Shown here: in pieces, positions 54,758 to 62,024 of the stretch
How the letters are laid out: each line of letters begins with the position of its first letter
How positions within the stretch are numbered: position 1 is the first letter of the stretch
Assembly (NCBI RefSeq): GCF_023522835.1
Contig: NZ_JALCZU010000002.1
Coordinates: 256,270 to 320,269, forward strand
Length of the DNA stretch: 64,000 nt
From: Oceanobacillus saliphilus
GTDB taxonomy: Bacteria; Bacillota; Bacilli; Bacillales; Amphibacillaceae
Direction: 5' to 3'
Program-made: the position numbers and the translations under genes
The notes under the pieces: generated by a model
Databases searched by the model: none
The model's input: the letters and a program-made list of their open reading frames with translations, nothing else
What the model was told of the DNA's origin: nothing

Positions 54758-55057
54758 TTGCTGCTGGCTTTCGGAATCATTTTCTTCTTTCTTATCGCTG
54801 TAATACTGAACACCAAACTGTGAACCTTCGGAGACCATTTTCGAATTTTCAAGTTGGGACAAATCATCACTCAAATCTGGCGATTGGTCAGGCACACCAG
54901 CATTCTCGAATGTTTTATTCACTTTCGTCTTCATTTTACTTGTAAATTCATTTGTCGTATCTTTAATTTTATTCCTGTTTCTTTCATCTTTCAAATAATA
55001 TCCAGCGACACCAGCACCAAGAGCACCTACTGCAGAAAGTAAATATCTTTTTTTCAT
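54755..55057 (-). CDS. Hypothetical membrane-anchored protein, YtxH-like
   Basis: 100 aa. An N-terminal hydrophobic segment with small residues (LLSAVGALGAGVAGYYL) is followed by a charged helix (KDERNRNKIKDTTNEFTSKMKTK) and an acidic tail (DLSDDLSQLENSKM..). This resembles YtxH-type stress proteins but is too short and divergent to assign. The frame is open to 55111; the ATG at 55057 starts a signal-anchor and is preferred although its Shine-Dalgarno (GGAAGGGA) is 11 bases away. Confidence 0.6.
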   Translation of the reverse strand: MKKRYLLSAVGALGAGVAGYYLKDERNRNKIKDTTNEFTSKMKTKVNKTFENAGVPDQSPDLSDDLSQLENSKMVSEGSQFGVQYYSDKKEENDSESQQQ

Positions 55058-55163
55058 GTTAACAACCGTCCCTTCCTTCTTGATAATGCTTTGTATTATT
55101 ATTCCCCCCATTATTTCTTATCAAACATGTTTTGGCTACTTATAATCTATGTCTTATCTGTGA

Positions 55164-55169
55164 TATACT
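55164..55169 (+). promoter_or_regulatory. Extended -10 promoter of ylaI
   Basis: TGTGA-TATACT with TGN extension; a weak TTATAA lies 18 bp upstream. Confidence 0.45.
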
Positions 55170-55207
55170 AGATAATAATTTATTTATTCTTTGTTAGAGG
55201 TGATATG

Positions 55208-55411
55208 ATGCAAGTGAAATGTTCTCTTTGCGATAAAATAGAAGATATAGAAGATTATTCTTTAAAAGCGAAACGATTAAGAAATAGACGAATTTATATG
55301 TATTTATGCAATTCCTGCTATGATCGGGTTGAGATTAAAACCAACAAACGTATCGCTACCGGGAAATTTAGATTGTATCGGGAAAACAGGAAAGTGGATC
55401 AATACTTATAG
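55208..55411 (+). CDS. ylaI: YlaI, DUF2197 zinc-ribbon protein
   Basis: 67 aa. Two Cys pairs (CSLC near residue 5 and CNSC near residue 37) probably bind zinc; the rest is strongly basic (KAKRLRNRRIYMY, then KTNKRIATGKFRLYRENRK). Consistent with nucleic-acid binding; function unknown. Two consecutive ATGs follow GAGGTG; the second (55208) has better spacing. Confidence 0.88.
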   Translation: MQVKCSLCDKIEDIEDYSLKAKRLRNRRIYMYLCNSCYDRVEIKTNKRIATGKFRLYRENRKVDQYL

Positions 55412-55482
55412 AAAAAGTACAACTGCATTGATGATCCGTTTTCAAGATATTATGTCATAACAGTACTCTATTAATAAACCTA

Positions 55483-55508
55483 AAAAAACGTCCCCAAGGA
55501 CGTTTTTT
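55483..55508. terminator. Bidirectional terminator between ylaI and ylaH
   Basis: AAAAAACGTCC/GGACGTTTTTT hairpin with a CCAA loop between convergent genes. Confidence 0.93.
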
Positions 55509-55818
55509 ATTGCTTGCTGTTGTTTGCTTTTCGTTGCGTATGGAGTCTGATTCTGTAAACTGCAAGGACAAGTATGATTACAAGCAGACTTTCAATCGTA
55601 GGCATCCTCATTACAGTTGTAAATATAGTTAAAATATATGTACCAACCATCAACATCAAGTAAACAAAAATTGTTTTTCCGAGTGGCAGTTTCCTTGCAA
55701 ATCCAAGTTCGTATGCAATTGCGCATAAAATAAAATTCATTGTATAAAAAATCCAAAATATATTTTCAGTACCGTTTACTTCCACAACCATATCAAACAC
55801 AAATCTAAAACCATCCAT
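55507..55818 (-). CDS. ylaH: YlaH-like membrane protein
   Basis: 103 aa with three transmembrane helices. ENIFWIFYTMNFILCAIAYELGFARKLPLGKT and IVYLMLMVGTYILTIF-like helices are typical of the YlaH family. Function unknown. In B. subtilis typA precedes ylaH; here no typA is present between ylaF and ylaH. Confidence 0.88.
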   Translation of the reverse strand: MDGFRFVFDMVVEVNGTENIFWIFYTMNFILCAIAYELGFARKLPLGKTIFVYLMLMVGTYILTIFTTVMRMPTIESLLVIILVLAVYRIRLHTQRKANNSKQ

Positions 55819-56123
55819 ATGAATCCCCCATCATTCTAATAAATCCTTCTACTATCATACTAAATCTTTATTATTCGTGCCAGTTACATGAATACTGTTT
55901 TTAATAGATAAAGTGAAAATTTTATGATTGTTCGTACCAAATTAATAAGACCTGTAGGCTTTTTAGAATCGGATATCTGACGTGGAGTTGCCCCTGCCCC
56001 ACACTTTAACGAATTCCTGAACTTTCAAAGACTTGGGTTTAATGCAAGCTGTAAGCGCGATAAATTTTGAAGATTTTTATATTTTGATATATACTATTTG
56101 GTGATGGAAATAGAGGTGCTCCT
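55819..56123. other. 305-bp gap between ylaH and ylaF
   Basis: Divergent gap where B. subtilis carries typA. No typA remnant could be read in any frame. The right part contains the ylaF promoter (56067-56095). No RNA structure recognised. Confidence 0.4.
56067..56095 (+). promoter_or_regulatory. SigA promoter of ylaF
   Basis: TTGAAG, 17-bp spacer, TATACT. It lies 28 bp before the ylaF ATG. Confidence 0.65.
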
Positions 56124-56294
56124 ATGAAAAAAGTAAATTACCCAATGCTACTATTGGCCATGAGTGTAATTTTAATGTTCATTCTTGTTGGTCTAGCTAT
56201 CGCTATGCGCAATATTTGGCTAATTCTATTATTTCTCATTGTTGGATTCGGCATTTTTGGGTATGGTTTAGCGTTGAAAAAAAGAAGAAAGTGA
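56124..56294 (+). CDS. ylaF: YlaF-like small membrane protein (DUF5325)
   Basis: 56 aa with two transmembrane helices (about residues 7-27 and 31-50) and a basic C-terminal KKRRK. Starts MKKVNYPMLLLAMSV after GAGGTG. Two-helix size and location fit B. subtilis YlaF. Function unknown. Confidence 0.8.
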   Translation: MKKVNYPMLLLAMSVILMFILVGLAIAMRNIWLILLFLIVGFGIFGYGLALKKRRK

Positions 56295-56315
56295 CGATTT
56301 TCCGTCACTTTCTTC
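56284..56315. terminator. Bidirectional terminator between ylaF and suhB
   Basis: GAAGAAAGTGACG/CGTCACTTTCTTC hairpin overlapping both gene ends (the ylaF and suhB stop codons lie in or beside the stem). Confidence 0.88.
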
Positions 56316-57111
56316 CCTTTTGCAAGTTCTCCAGAATATGCTGATGATAATCAGAATTAGAAGTAAGTATAGCAGATTTCTTTAGCAGGTGGAGTTCATT
56401 ACCATCGATATCCGTTGTTCTGCCACCAACCTCATTCACTAATACAATTCCAGCCGCCACATCCCATGGAGATAGCCTCATGGAGATATAGCCATCAATA
56501 ATGCCCTCAGCAGTATAGGCGAACTCCAATGCAGCAGATCCATATGTCCGTGTTCCTCTAATTTGTTTAACAAAATGCTGCATATGTCGTTCATCCACTA
56601 AACTGTTTTCACATAGCCAAAAATGATTCATACCTATGATTGCTTCATTGATCGTTGTTTTCTTCATTAATTTAGGCAATCGGACATCATCTTTATATGC
56701 TCCGTCACCTTTTTTAGCATGATAAACTATATTTGCCATTACATCATAAATAATTCCTATTTCTCCCACGCCATCATGATAAATTCCTACAGAGATAGCA
56801 AAATTTCTTTTTTGGTGAACAAAATTCATCGTCCCATCTATCGGATCAATAATCCAAATCGTTCCGTCTAATGAAGAAAGCTCATCTCCATAACCTTCTT
56901 CCCCTAGTATGAAGTGGTCGCTATATTTTTCTTTTATTTTACGTACAAAAAATTGTTCGGTTTCTTTATCCAGCTTCGTCACAAGATCATTCGCATTGGA
57001 TTTTATTTCAATATCCAGTGGATCGTGCATTTTCTCTCTGATAATACGACCAGCTTCAAGTACCCACTTGACAGCCTGATCATATATTTCATCGCGCAAC
57101 ATGACATCCAT
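56305..57111 (-). CDS. suhB: Inositol monophosphatase family protein (YktC/SuhB)
   Basis: 268 aa. Mg-dependent phosphatase motifs are LGEEGYGDEL (metal Glu), IWIIDPIDGTMNFVHQ near residue 85 and SPWDVAAGIVLVNEVGG near residue 210. Substrates in the family include inositol-1-phosphate, NADP(H) and fructose-1,6-bisphosphate. The frame extends to a GTG at 57129 that lies in the Shine-Dalgarno GGAGGT; the ATG at 57111 is preferred. Confidence 0.92.
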   Translation of the reverse strand: MDVMLRDEIYDQAVKWVLEAGRIIREKMHDPLDIEIKSNANDLVTKLDKETEQFFVRKIKEKYSDHFILGEEGYGDELSSLDGTIWIIDPIDGTMNFVHQKRNFAISVGIYHDGVGEIGIIYDVMANIVYHAKKGDGAYKDDVRLPKLMKKTTINEAIIGMNHFWLCENSLVDERHMQHFVKQIRGTRTYGSAALEFAYTAEGIIDGYISMRLSPWDVAAGIVLVNEVGGRTTDIDGNELHLLKKSAILTSNSDYHQHILENLQKGRK

Positions 57112-57187
57112 ATATATTGTTACCTCCACTTTTCGTCAACTATATATAATTGTATCAAAATGGAGTAAATACGTCATTGTATTTGAA

Positions 57188-57243
57188 TGACCCCAATATG
57201 TATTCGAATATTTTCATAATGTTCCAATACATATTGGGGTCAA
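57188..57243. repeat. Perfect 17-bp inverted repeat downstream of the ykzI-like gene
   Basis: TGACCCCAATATGTATT (57188-57204) and AATACATATTGGGGTCA (57227-57243) are exact reverse complements separated by 22 bases. No T-run follows on the minus strand, so it is not a typical terminator. Confidence 0.85.
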
Positions 57244-57246
57244 GTA

Positions 57247-57447
57247 CTATACTGGTTCATTATCTATTTGCAGCATCTGTTTTCTAAGTTCTTCCAATCT
57301 CTCTTTCGTCTTGATTATCATTACTTTGTCATCTTCCTGCATCGCATCATATAGCGTTGCCAATTCATAATCAATCTCCATGCGGATAACAGGCAATCTT
57401 TCCTGAGCCTCTTTTCTTCTCAGTGCCTCCATTACGTATTTCATCAT
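57247..57447 (-). CDS. Small helical protein at the ykzI position
   Basis: 66 aa, charged, alpha-helical (YVMEALRRKEAQERLPVIRMEIDYELATLYDAM, then KTKERLEELRKQML). It has no membrane segment or recognised domain. It lies between yktB and yktC, as I recall ykzI doing in B. subtilis. ATGs at 57447 and 57444 both follow AAGGAAG. Confidence 0.65.
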   Translation of the reverse strand: MMKYVMEALRRKEAQERLPVIRMEIDYELATLYDAMQEDDKVMIIKTKERLEELRKQMLQIDNEPV

Positions 57448-57643
57448 CTTCACTTCCTTTCACAATAGCTTGTTTAACCAAATCCATCTTTTTCTTTATA
57501 CTATGATATTGTCTTTTATTTGTTCATTACTTTTTCTTATAATTGTGATTTATTTTATAATCATTTCCCAATTTGTACCCTTTTTAAACATATAAGAAGG
57601 TATAAAATTTTGGCTGCAATTAATTCTTACACATAAACAGCCA

Positions 57644-57793
57644 CGTCCAGCTCCAGCGCCCAGGGACTCGCGAGACTTCCTTCACCTCCGTACGATAAGT
57701 CAACATCGGCTCCCTCCGGTCGCCGTGTTTCCTTTATCTCCTACGGCTCAGTCCAGTCTGTACGTCCCTAAACGGGCGCTTGCGCTTTTGTTC
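57644..57793. repeat. Dispersed repeat related to the left-edge tandem repeat
   Basis: Opens CCAGCTCCAGCGCCCAG and closes CGTCCCTAAACGGGCGCTTGCGCTTTTGT, matching the linker and end of the 1-222 units (GCTCCAG..CCCAG and CGTTTCTAAACGG..CTTTTGT). The central part differs (TAAGTCAACATCGGCTCCC, CTCCGGTCGCCG). It is clearly richer in G+C than its surroundings. It occupies the 447-bp gap between the ykzI-like gene and yktB. Sequences with this GCGCTTTTGT ending recur in Bacillaceae genomes, from memory. Confidence 0.75.
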
Positions 57794-57894
57794 ACATCAC
57801 CTTAGAATTGTTAACAAACTTTCGCTATTCCCTCGGCTTGACTTCCTGCATATTTTCCTTAATAATAATTATTATAATTTAAGTTGTAGAGAGG

Positions 57895-58539
57895 ATGAAA
57901 CATGTGGCTTTTCATGGATTTAATCAAGAAGATTTCAATACGTTTACAATAGATGGACTGGATGAACGAATGGAGGCAATCCAAACAAGAATTCAGCCAA
58001 AATTTCAGGAATTGGGTTCAGAATTGGCTGATCATTTGGCATTGCAATTAGGAAATGAAGTCTATCTGCATATAGCGAAACATGCAAGGAGAACGGTAAA
58101 CCCACCAAAGGATACATGGTTGGCAATCGCCGATAATAAGCGTGGCTATAAAAAACACCCGCATTTTCAATTGGGGTTGTTTGATGACCATGTGTTCATC
58201 TGGCTGGCCCTCATTTATGAATTGCCAAATAAAAAAGAAATAGCGAAATCGTTTCTAACCAAGTTTGACGAAATCAAACAGCTACCCGATAACTTTGTTG
58301 TTTCTCTTGATCATATGCAAAAGGATTCGATTCAGCTTACCGATTTGGAAAAGAGTGATTTGGAGCGATTCAGAGATGTAAAAAAAGCAGAGTTCCTGAT
58401 CGGTCGCCATTTTAAAGCGAATGATAACATTCTGCAGGATGGAAACAGATTTTTGGAAACTGTTAAGCATACTTATGATACATTGATTCCATTTTATCAG
58501 TTGGCATTACGTTCCCGAAATGAAATGGTAAACAAATAA
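57895..58539 (+). CDS. yktB: YktB, DUF1054 family protein
   Basis: 214 aa. Signature segments are FHGFNQEDFNTFTIDGLDERM near the N-terminus, LHIAKHARRTVNPPKDTWLAIADNKRGYKKHPHFQLGLFDDHVFIWLALIYE and FKANDNILQDGNRFLETV. Function unknown. It begins ATG 5-6 bases after GAGAGG. Its own transcript ends at a convergent terminator. Confidence 0.92.
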   Translation: MKHVAFHGFNQEDFNTFTIDGLDERMEAIQTRIQPKFQELGSELADHLALQLGNEVYLHIAKHARRTVNPPKDTWLAIADNKRGYKKHPHFQLGLFDDHVFIWLALIYELPNKKEIAKSFLTKFDEIKQLPDNFVVSLDHMQKDSIQLTDLEKSDLERFRDVKKAEFLIGRHFKANDNILQDGNRFLETVKHTYDTLIPFYQLALRSRNEMVNK

Positions 58540-58571
58540 TAAAGGCAGCACTTGAATGTGCTGCCTTTATT
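58538..58571. terminator. Bidirectional terminator between yktB and yktA
   Basis: AATAAAGGCAGCA/TGCTGCCTTTATT hairpin overlapping the yktB and yktA stop codons. Confidence 0.9.
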
Positions 58572-58836
58572 ACATTTTAATCATTTCTTCTTTGGATTCT
58601 CTTGCCTTTCTTACCGTTTTATAGCTGGAATAGCCGGAAACGGATTCGAATTCAGAGAAGATCGATTTTTCTTCACTCTTCGATGGGACAATCTGTTTAA
58701 ATCGGTTGTATAATACTAAAATATCCTGTCTTTTTACTTGCTTTTCATGAGCTTTTTCGACGAGACTGAAGAAGTTGACAACGTCAATAATTTCTTCCGT
58801 TGACCATGTTTCATCTATTGGATATTCATAATTCAT
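58570..58836 (-). CDS. yktA: YktA, UPF0223 family protein
   Basis: 88 aa. MNYEYPIDETWSTEEIIDVVNFF is the UPF0223 signature, followed by VEKAHEKQVKRQDILVLYNRFKQIVPSKSEEKSIF. Small cytoplasmic protein, function unknown. GAGGTG lies before the ATG at 58836; an ATG at 58851 overlaps the upstream gene's end. Confidence 0.92.
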   Translation of the reverse strand: MNYEYPIDETWSTEEIIDVVNFFSLVEKAHEKQVKRQDILVLYNRFKQIVPSKSEEKSIFSEFESVSGYSSYKTVRKARESKEEMIKM

Positions 58837-58847
58837 TACAAAACACC

Positions 58848-59804
58848 TCATTTACTCCATTTATATTTTATTTCCTCAGCTTCCTTTATAATATTTCCAA
58901 TCAATTCGTGAACAGATGGAATATCATTAATTCTTGCTGCAGATTGTCCAGCCCAACCGAATCCTTCCTGGTTGTTTCCATGCTCGATATACGTTTTATT
59001 TACCTTTCCACTTATGTAATATTTGAGCGAATCATAACCCGCTTCCTGTTTTTCAATTTCAAGGATGCGATCTGTCCATGGCCCTCTTAATACTCTTGCA
59101 GGAGCACCAATTGTTCGCTTTATGACCACTGTGCTATTCTCATCTGCCTCAACAATTGCTTGTTTATAATTTTCATGTGCTTGTGCTTCTTTTGTCGCTA
59201 TGAATCTTGTACCCATTTCAATACCCTCCGCACCAAGACTCAAAGCTGCCATAAGCCCTTTTCCATCGACAATGCCGCCTGATGCAATTACAGGGATGGA
59301 TACACGATCTGCAACTTGGGGAGTCAATATAAATGTCCCTACATCTCCCCTGCCCAGGTGTCCACCACCCTCCTGCCCAACAACCATTACAGCATCGGCA
59401 CCTAGTTCTTCAGCTTTCTCAGCCTGTCTTGTGGCGGCCACAAGGACAAGCTTTTTAATATCATGTCCATCCAGACGATCCAATAGTCCTTTTGGGTTTC
59501 CACCGGTAACTGATACGGCAGGAACCTTCTCCTCAATTGCAACATCAACCATTTCTTCAAACGGTCTTCCGTGCTGCCCAATAGCAAAATTGACTCCAAA
59601 CGGCTTCACAGTTAAAGACCTGACACGCTTGATTTCATCTCTTAATTGCTCTGGGCCCTGTAAACTCATAGCCGTAATCTGCCCAAGGCCACCTGCATTG
59701 GATACTGCCGCTGCCAGGTCAGAATATGCAAGATGTGCCAGTCCACCTTGAATAATTGGATAATCGATTCTCAATAATTCCGTAACTCTCGTTTTGAAAC
59801 CCAT
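58848..59804 (-). CDS. Nitronate monooxygenase / FMN-dependent dioxygenase family protein
   Basis: 318 aa TIM-barrel flavoprotein. FMN-binding and active-site motifs are YPIIQGGLAHLAYSDLAAAVSNAGGLGQI, VVGQEGGGHLGRGDVGTF (with the catalytic His) and IPVIASGGIVDGKGLMAALSLGAEGIEMGTRF. Relatives oxidise nitronates or reduce enoyl-ACP (FabK); no fab genes are near and no extra motif decides between them. It is followed directly by yktA and may be co-transcribed. Confidence 0.88.
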   Translation of the reverse strand: MGFKTRVTELLRIDYPIIQGGLAHLAYSDLAAAVSNAGGLGQITAMSLQGPEQLRDEIKRVRSLTVKPFGVNFAIGQHGRPFEEMVDVAIEEKVPAVSVTGGNPKGLLDRLDGHDIKKLVLVAATRQAEKAEELGADAVMVVGQEGGGHLGRGDVGTFILTPQVADRVSIPVIASGGIVDGKGLMAALSLGAEGIEMGTRFIATKEAQAHENYKQAIVEADENSTVVIKRTIGAPARVLRGPWTDRILEIEKQEAGYDSLKYYISGKVNKTYIEHGNNQEGFGWAGQSAARINDIPSVHELIGNIIKEAEEIKYKWSK

Positions 59805-59924
59805 TTTTCCATCCCCCTTTTTAATAATAGTTCTCTCATAATCGTATCATTTCTTACATAATTATACTATTATAGAAATCGTTTACATAGAATATAAGTG
59901 ACATCTGAAAGGTATTCTGTTCAT

Positions 59925-59954
59925 AAAAAATAGAGCTGCACAATTATGCAGCTC
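59925..59954 (-). terminator. Terminator of SR1
   Basis: GAGCTGCATAA/TTGTGCAGCTC hairpin followed by TATTTTTT on the minus strand. Confidence 0.92.
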
Positions 59955-60106
59955 ATCATTATTATTTATTGGTTTCATTGCAAGTAGGACATGTACCGTA
60001 GAGAGTTGTAACTTTCTCTTCTTCGTAATGTTCAATAACATGCTGACAATCCTGACAAATTATTGTACCCATTAAGCCATCTCCTTTAAATGAATTATGA
60101 TAACGT
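59928..60106 (-). ncRNA. sr1: SR1 dual-function small RNA
   Basis: About 180 nt from the promoter at 60141-60113 to the terminator at 59954-59925. It contains the SR1P reading frame. In B. subtilis SR1 base-pairs with ahrC mRNA, encodes SR1P and lies between pdhD and speA. Here it likewise lies near pdhD, though speA is missing. The base-pairing function cannot be judged from this sequence. Confidence 0.85.
59962..60072 (-). CDS. sr1P: SR1P, GapA-binding small zinc-ribbon peptide
   Basis: 36 aa beginning MGTIICQDC and continuing EHYEEEKVTTLYGTCPTC, with Cys pairs at residues 6/9 and 28/31. The SR1P family has the same opening and spacing. SR1P binds the glycolytic GapA and promotes its association with RNase J1. 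AAAGGAG precedes the ATG by about 9 bases. It is much shorter than typical annotation cut-offs and easily missed. Confidence 0.9.
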   Translation of the reverse strand: MGTIICQDCQHVIEHYEEEKVTTLYGTCPTCNETNK

Positions 60107-60112
60107 ATTCAT

Positions 60113-60141
60113 ATTATAATATGTCACATTAAAAGAATCAA
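60113..60141 (-). promoter_or_regulatory. SigA promoter of SR1
   Basis: On the minus strand TTGATT (60141-60136), 17-bp spacer, TATAAT (60118-60113). A CcpN-like box occupies the spacer. Confidence 0.85.
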
Positions 60142-60167
60142 CCCCTAATTAGTATATCACATTAAAA
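60120..60167 (+). promoter_or_regulatory. Two CcpN-like operator boxes at the SR1 promoter
   Basis: TATGTCACATTAAAA (60120-60134) and TATATCACATTAAAA (60153-60167) are 14/15 identical and 33 bp apart. On the plus strand they match the CcpN consensus TRTGHYATAYW (from memory) at 10 and 9 of 11 positions. One lies between -35 and -10 and the other upstream of -35. B. subtilis sr1 is repressed by CcpN under glycolytic conditions. Confidence 0.7.
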
Positions 60168-60181
60168 AGATTATGATTTTA

Positions 60182-60273
60182 TATTAGAAAACTTGGTTGT
60201 CACCAAGCTTTTCGGTGAAAACCTTAGTTGCACTTATGCAGATAGGAAAGTTTTATACTTTCCTATCTGCTAA
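60182..60273 (+). repeat. Two-hairpin intergenic element, copy E (best-preserved)
   Basis: ATATTAGAAAACTT, stem GGTTGTCACC/GGTGAAAACC (one mismatch), linker TTAGTTGCACTTAT, then a perfect second hairpin GCAGATAGGAAAGT/ACTTTCCTATCTGC with a short loop. It lies between SR1 and the deacetylase terminator. It serves as the reference copy. Confidence 0.8.
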
Positions 60274-60310
60274 AAAAATTAAACAGCCTGCAGAATGAAC
60301 AGGCTGTTTA
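60272..60310 (-). terminator. Terminator after the polysaccharide deacetylase
   Basis: AAACAGCCTG/CAGGCTGTTT hairpin followed by a seven-T run on the minus strand; it abuts element E. Confidence 0.88.
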
Positions 60311-60316
60311 TTAGAT

Positions 60317-61171
60317 TTAATGATTTTGTATTAAGTTAGGATCGAGCATTTCATATCCTTTTTCCCTTAATCCATTTACAATATCCGGCAGTGCTTCCAG
60401 TGTCCATTCTCTGTCATGCATTAATAAATTTGCACCTGGCTTAAGAAGTGAATAAGATATATCCACTTCCGGACCCTCCCCGGTAACCATCGCATGTGCC
60501 AGTTTTTCCGCATCCATGTATGGTTTGAAATAATCATAACCATAGCTCCAGTTCATCACGGTCATACCTTCCTCTTCGGCTACTTCAATGGAGTAATCTG
60601 TGTTTGCTCCATGAGGTGCTCGGAAAAACACAGGACGTTCTCCAATGATTTCCTCAATACGATCATTGAGACTAACAATCTCCTCTTTCTGTTCCTCCTC
60701 TGATACATCGGGTAATGTGACATGATTAAATGTATGATTACCTATTGAAAAACCCAAGTCGTGTATTTCCTGCAACATTTCTTCTTGTTCAGGTGTTACC
60801 AGAAAATGACCGTTCACGAAAAATATCGCATTGGCATCAAGTTCTTTTAATGTTTTAGCCATTTCCACTGCATATTTATCCGGGGCATCATCGATTGTCA
60901 GCAATACAACGTTTTCATTAACGCCTTCCTTCATAGGTACAAGCGACCAATTGTCTGAGACCATGTATTGTGGTTCAACTGTCGGTGTTTCTTCTATACC
61001 ACTTTGATCACTGTCACCATTTTCGTCCTTTTCTTCTTTTTCTTCTTTTACAGCTGTACCGTCCGACTCCGCAGATTCTGATTTTCCTTGACTCGTCGTT
61101 TCGGTTTCATTATTACAAGCTACCAGAAACACAAAACAGATTATTAGAAAACCAAAAAGAATTTGCTTCAT
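60317..61171 (-). CDS. Polysaccharide deacetylase family lipoprotein
   Basis: 284 aa. The lipobox ends CFVFLVACNN, followed by a roughly 50-residue acidic/Ser linker (ETETTSQGKSESAES, KEEKEEKDENGDSD). The NodB deacetylase domain starts near residue 85: VVLLTIDDAPDKYAVEMAKTL (metal Asp), GNHTFNHVTLPD (His-x3-His), FRAPHGANTDYS and MNWSYGYD. It probably removes acetyl groups from peptidoglycan or another wall glycan outside the membrane. SigA-like promoter on the minus strand: TTGCCC, 17 bp, TATAAT (61244-61216). Confidence 0.88.
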   Translation of the reverse strand: MKQILFGFLIICFVFLVACNNETETTSQGKSESAESDGTAVKEEKEEKDENGDSDQSGIEETPTVEPQYMVSDNWSLVPMKEGVNENVVLLTIDDAPDKYAVEMAKTLKELDANAIFFVNGHFLVTPEQEEMLQEIHDLGFSIGNHTFNHVTLPDVSEEEQKEEIVSLNDRIEEIIGERPVFFRAPHGANTDYSIEVAEEEGMTVMNWSYGYDYFKPYMDAEKLAHAMVTGEGPEVDISYSLLKPGANLLMHDREWTLEALPDIVNGLREKGYEMLDPNLIQNH

Positions 61172-61520
61172 ATGTAAATTACCTCCTGGATGTATACGAA
61201 TAGATTACTAGATTAATTATAAGGGAATCTGTTAACGTGGGCAATGATGGATTTTATAGTTTTCACTACATAAACACAACAAAGCCATTTGCCAAGCTTT
61301 CTAACCACTTGCTCAGGAAAACAAACTGACTTTCTCTCTTTTCCTACAATAGACATCCTATTTTACGATTACCTGTCTATTACATTTTCCGTACAAATAT
61401 TTCTTATTTACATGATATTCTACAATCCCATTACAGTTCATTAACATCGGCTAATTGCTCCCTTTCCTTTGATACACTGTCATTGTTAACATACTTTAAA
61501 AAGGAAAGTGAGGGGGGAAA
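61172..61520. other. 349-bp divergent gap between the deacetylase gene and slp
   Basis: Contains a minus-strand promoter for the deacetylase (61244-61216) and a plus-strand candidate for slp: TTGATA (61469-61474), 17 bp, TACTTT (61492-61497). Nothing else recognisable. Confidence 0.45.
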
Positions 61521-61892
61521 GTGAAGTCGAAGCGATTCATGCTGATTCCTGCCTTCGTTTTATTAATGGCCTGTCAAAATGATAGTACACTTACAGAAGT
61601 AATCACGTTTAAGCCATCTGATTATGATGTCATGTTTATCCCAAATGATACTAGTGATGAAGCAGATAAAATATATATGGATGCTTTCATTGAATTAAAA
61701 GCAAAATATCCTACTGAATTTAACGAAGCAAAAAAAGTGAATATCAATCTAATGAATATGGATTTCATTGAAAGGAAAAACGGTCCTAGCCTTTTAATCT
61801 CAAAAAATGGTACAACCATTGCACAATTATCCGGAAAAAAAGCCAAGAAGGAAATTATAGAACAATTGGAATTTACGTTTCGGGAGGAATAG
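61521..61892 (+). CDS. slp: Slp-like small lipoprotein
   Basis: 123 aa. A basic start and hydrophobic segment end in a lipobox LLMACQN (Cys near residue 18). The mature part is small and soluble (VITFKPSDYDVMFIPNDTSDEADKIYMDAF, then GPSLLISKNGTTIAQLSG). Length, lipidation and position beside pdhD match B. subtilis slp (peptidoglycan-associated lipoprotein). The start is GTG with GAGGGGGG upstream. Identity rests mainly on synteny. Confidence 0.7.
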   Translation: MKSKRFMLIPAFVLLMACQNDSTLTEVITFKPSDYDVMFIPNDTSDEADKIYMDAFIELKAKYPTEFNEAKKVNINLMNMDFIERKNGPSLLISKNGTTIAQLSGKKAKKEIIEQLEFTFREE

Positions 61893-61966
61893 AAAAACCC
61901 TATCCTTTCTTGTTGGAGATTTCGTAGTACTTATGCAGGTAAGAAAGCATTATTTTCATACCTGTC
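61890..61966 (+). repeat. Two-hairpin intergenic element, copy G (degenerate)
   Basis: ATAGAAAAAC, a weak first stem, TCGTAGTACTTATGCA, then the second hairpin CAGGTAAGAAA/TTTTCATACCTG with one mismatch. It lies between slp and the pdhD terminator and is the least conserved copy. Confidence 0.6.
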
Positions 61967-61972
61967 CAAAAT

Positions 61973-62010
61973 AAAAGATGTCCCCTCATTAGTACAAGGG
62001 ACATCTTTTT
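61973..62010. terminator. Terminator after pdhD
   Basis: AAAAGATGTCCC/GGGACATCTTTTT hairpin; works on either strand. Confidence 0.93.
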
Positions 62011-62024
62011 ATGTTGATTATATA

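Noticed and set aside
59200-59751. 183-codon open frame antisense to the nitronate monooxygenase gene
   Set aside because: Antisense shadow in a highly conserved gene; no independent signals.
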